Under the pieces are notes generated by a model. That model searched no databases, was not told the origin of the DNA, and saw only the letters and a program-made list of their open reading frames with translations. This document shows positions 5,734 to 5,770 of a stretch of 5,770 nt of DNA, in pieces. A program made the translations under genes and the position numbers. Source of the DNA: Clostridia bacterium (GTDB lineage Bacteria; Bacillota; Clostridia; Oscillospirales; Acutalibacteraceae); contig JAFOXT010000293.1 in assembly GCA_017425745.1 (NCBI GenBank), forward strand, positions 1 to 5,770, read 5' to 3'. How positions within the stretch are numbered: the first letter of the stretch is position 1; each line of letters begins with the position of its first letter.

Positions 5734-5770
5734 TTATTTTGTTGTAGTTTCAGCCGCACCCTTGATTGTG
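5734..5770 (-). CDS. C-terminal end of an unidentified gene (partial)
   Basis: The last codons of a minus-strand gene that starts beyond the right edge appear to read TIKGAAETTTK followed by TAA at 5734-5736. The stop falls 7 nt before a strong terminator stem, which is the main support for this frame. Of the two other frames, one has an early stop and one would read through the terminator. Eleven residues, rich in Thr, Ala and Lys, are too few to suggest a family. Confidence 0.45.
   Translation of the reverse strand, partial: TIKGAAETTTK

Overview
The window looks like a chromosomal stretch from a gut- or rumen-type Clostridia bacterium, probably a Ruminococcus-like member of the Oscillospirales. 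The reasons are moderate-to-low GC in the genes, AGAGG-type ribosome binding sites, TTGAnn-17-TAnnnT promoters, U-run terminators, and a large secreted protein of the BspA-like / Ig-like / FN3 / transglutaminase-like kind common in these bacteria. The lineage is inferred from style and is not established by a marker gene.

Left end (1-531): there is no protein gene here. A terminator lies at 17-65. A complete tRNA-Ser(GGA) with encoded CCA sits on the minus strand at 439-531, with its own promoter (551-579) and its own terminator (398-431). Downstream of the tRNA is the oddest part of the window. An exact 21-bp copy of the tRNA 3' end, CCA included, recurs 289 bp further on (148-168). The DNA between the copies is about 60% GC over 181-360 and folds into a chain of strong hairpins. 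It also carries a 16-bp inverted copy of the tRNA T-arm (369-384). The layout resembles a tiny non-autonomous element, or the remnant of one, inserted in the tRNA gene. The duplicated tail is followed by a terminator-like hairpin (109-142) that could be the displaced original terminator.

Middle (532-2848): the tRNA promoter and a near-consensus promoter facing right (640-668) diverge from one short AT-rich spacer. The rightward promoter drives a 694-aa secreted multidomain protein (712-2796) that ends in a transglutaminase-like domain. The acidic member of its expected Cys-His-Asp triad appears to be Glu.

Right (2815-5770): a shared terminator separates that gene from a convergent 919-aa MmeI-like (type IIL) restriction-modification enzyme (2873-5632, minus strand). 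It has an N-terminal PD-(D/E)XK nuclease and an N6-adenine methyltransferase in one chain. Its target-recognition region is clearly more AT-rich than the flanking catalytic parts, as expected if specificity modules are exchanged. The gene has its own promoter (5662-5690) and follows the terminator (5695-5726) of another minus-strand gene, of which only the last 11 codons are visible.

The genes do not form one pathway. The picture is a tRNA locus with an embedded small repeat or insertion, next to two independent transcription units: a secreted surface-active protein and a single-gene defence system.
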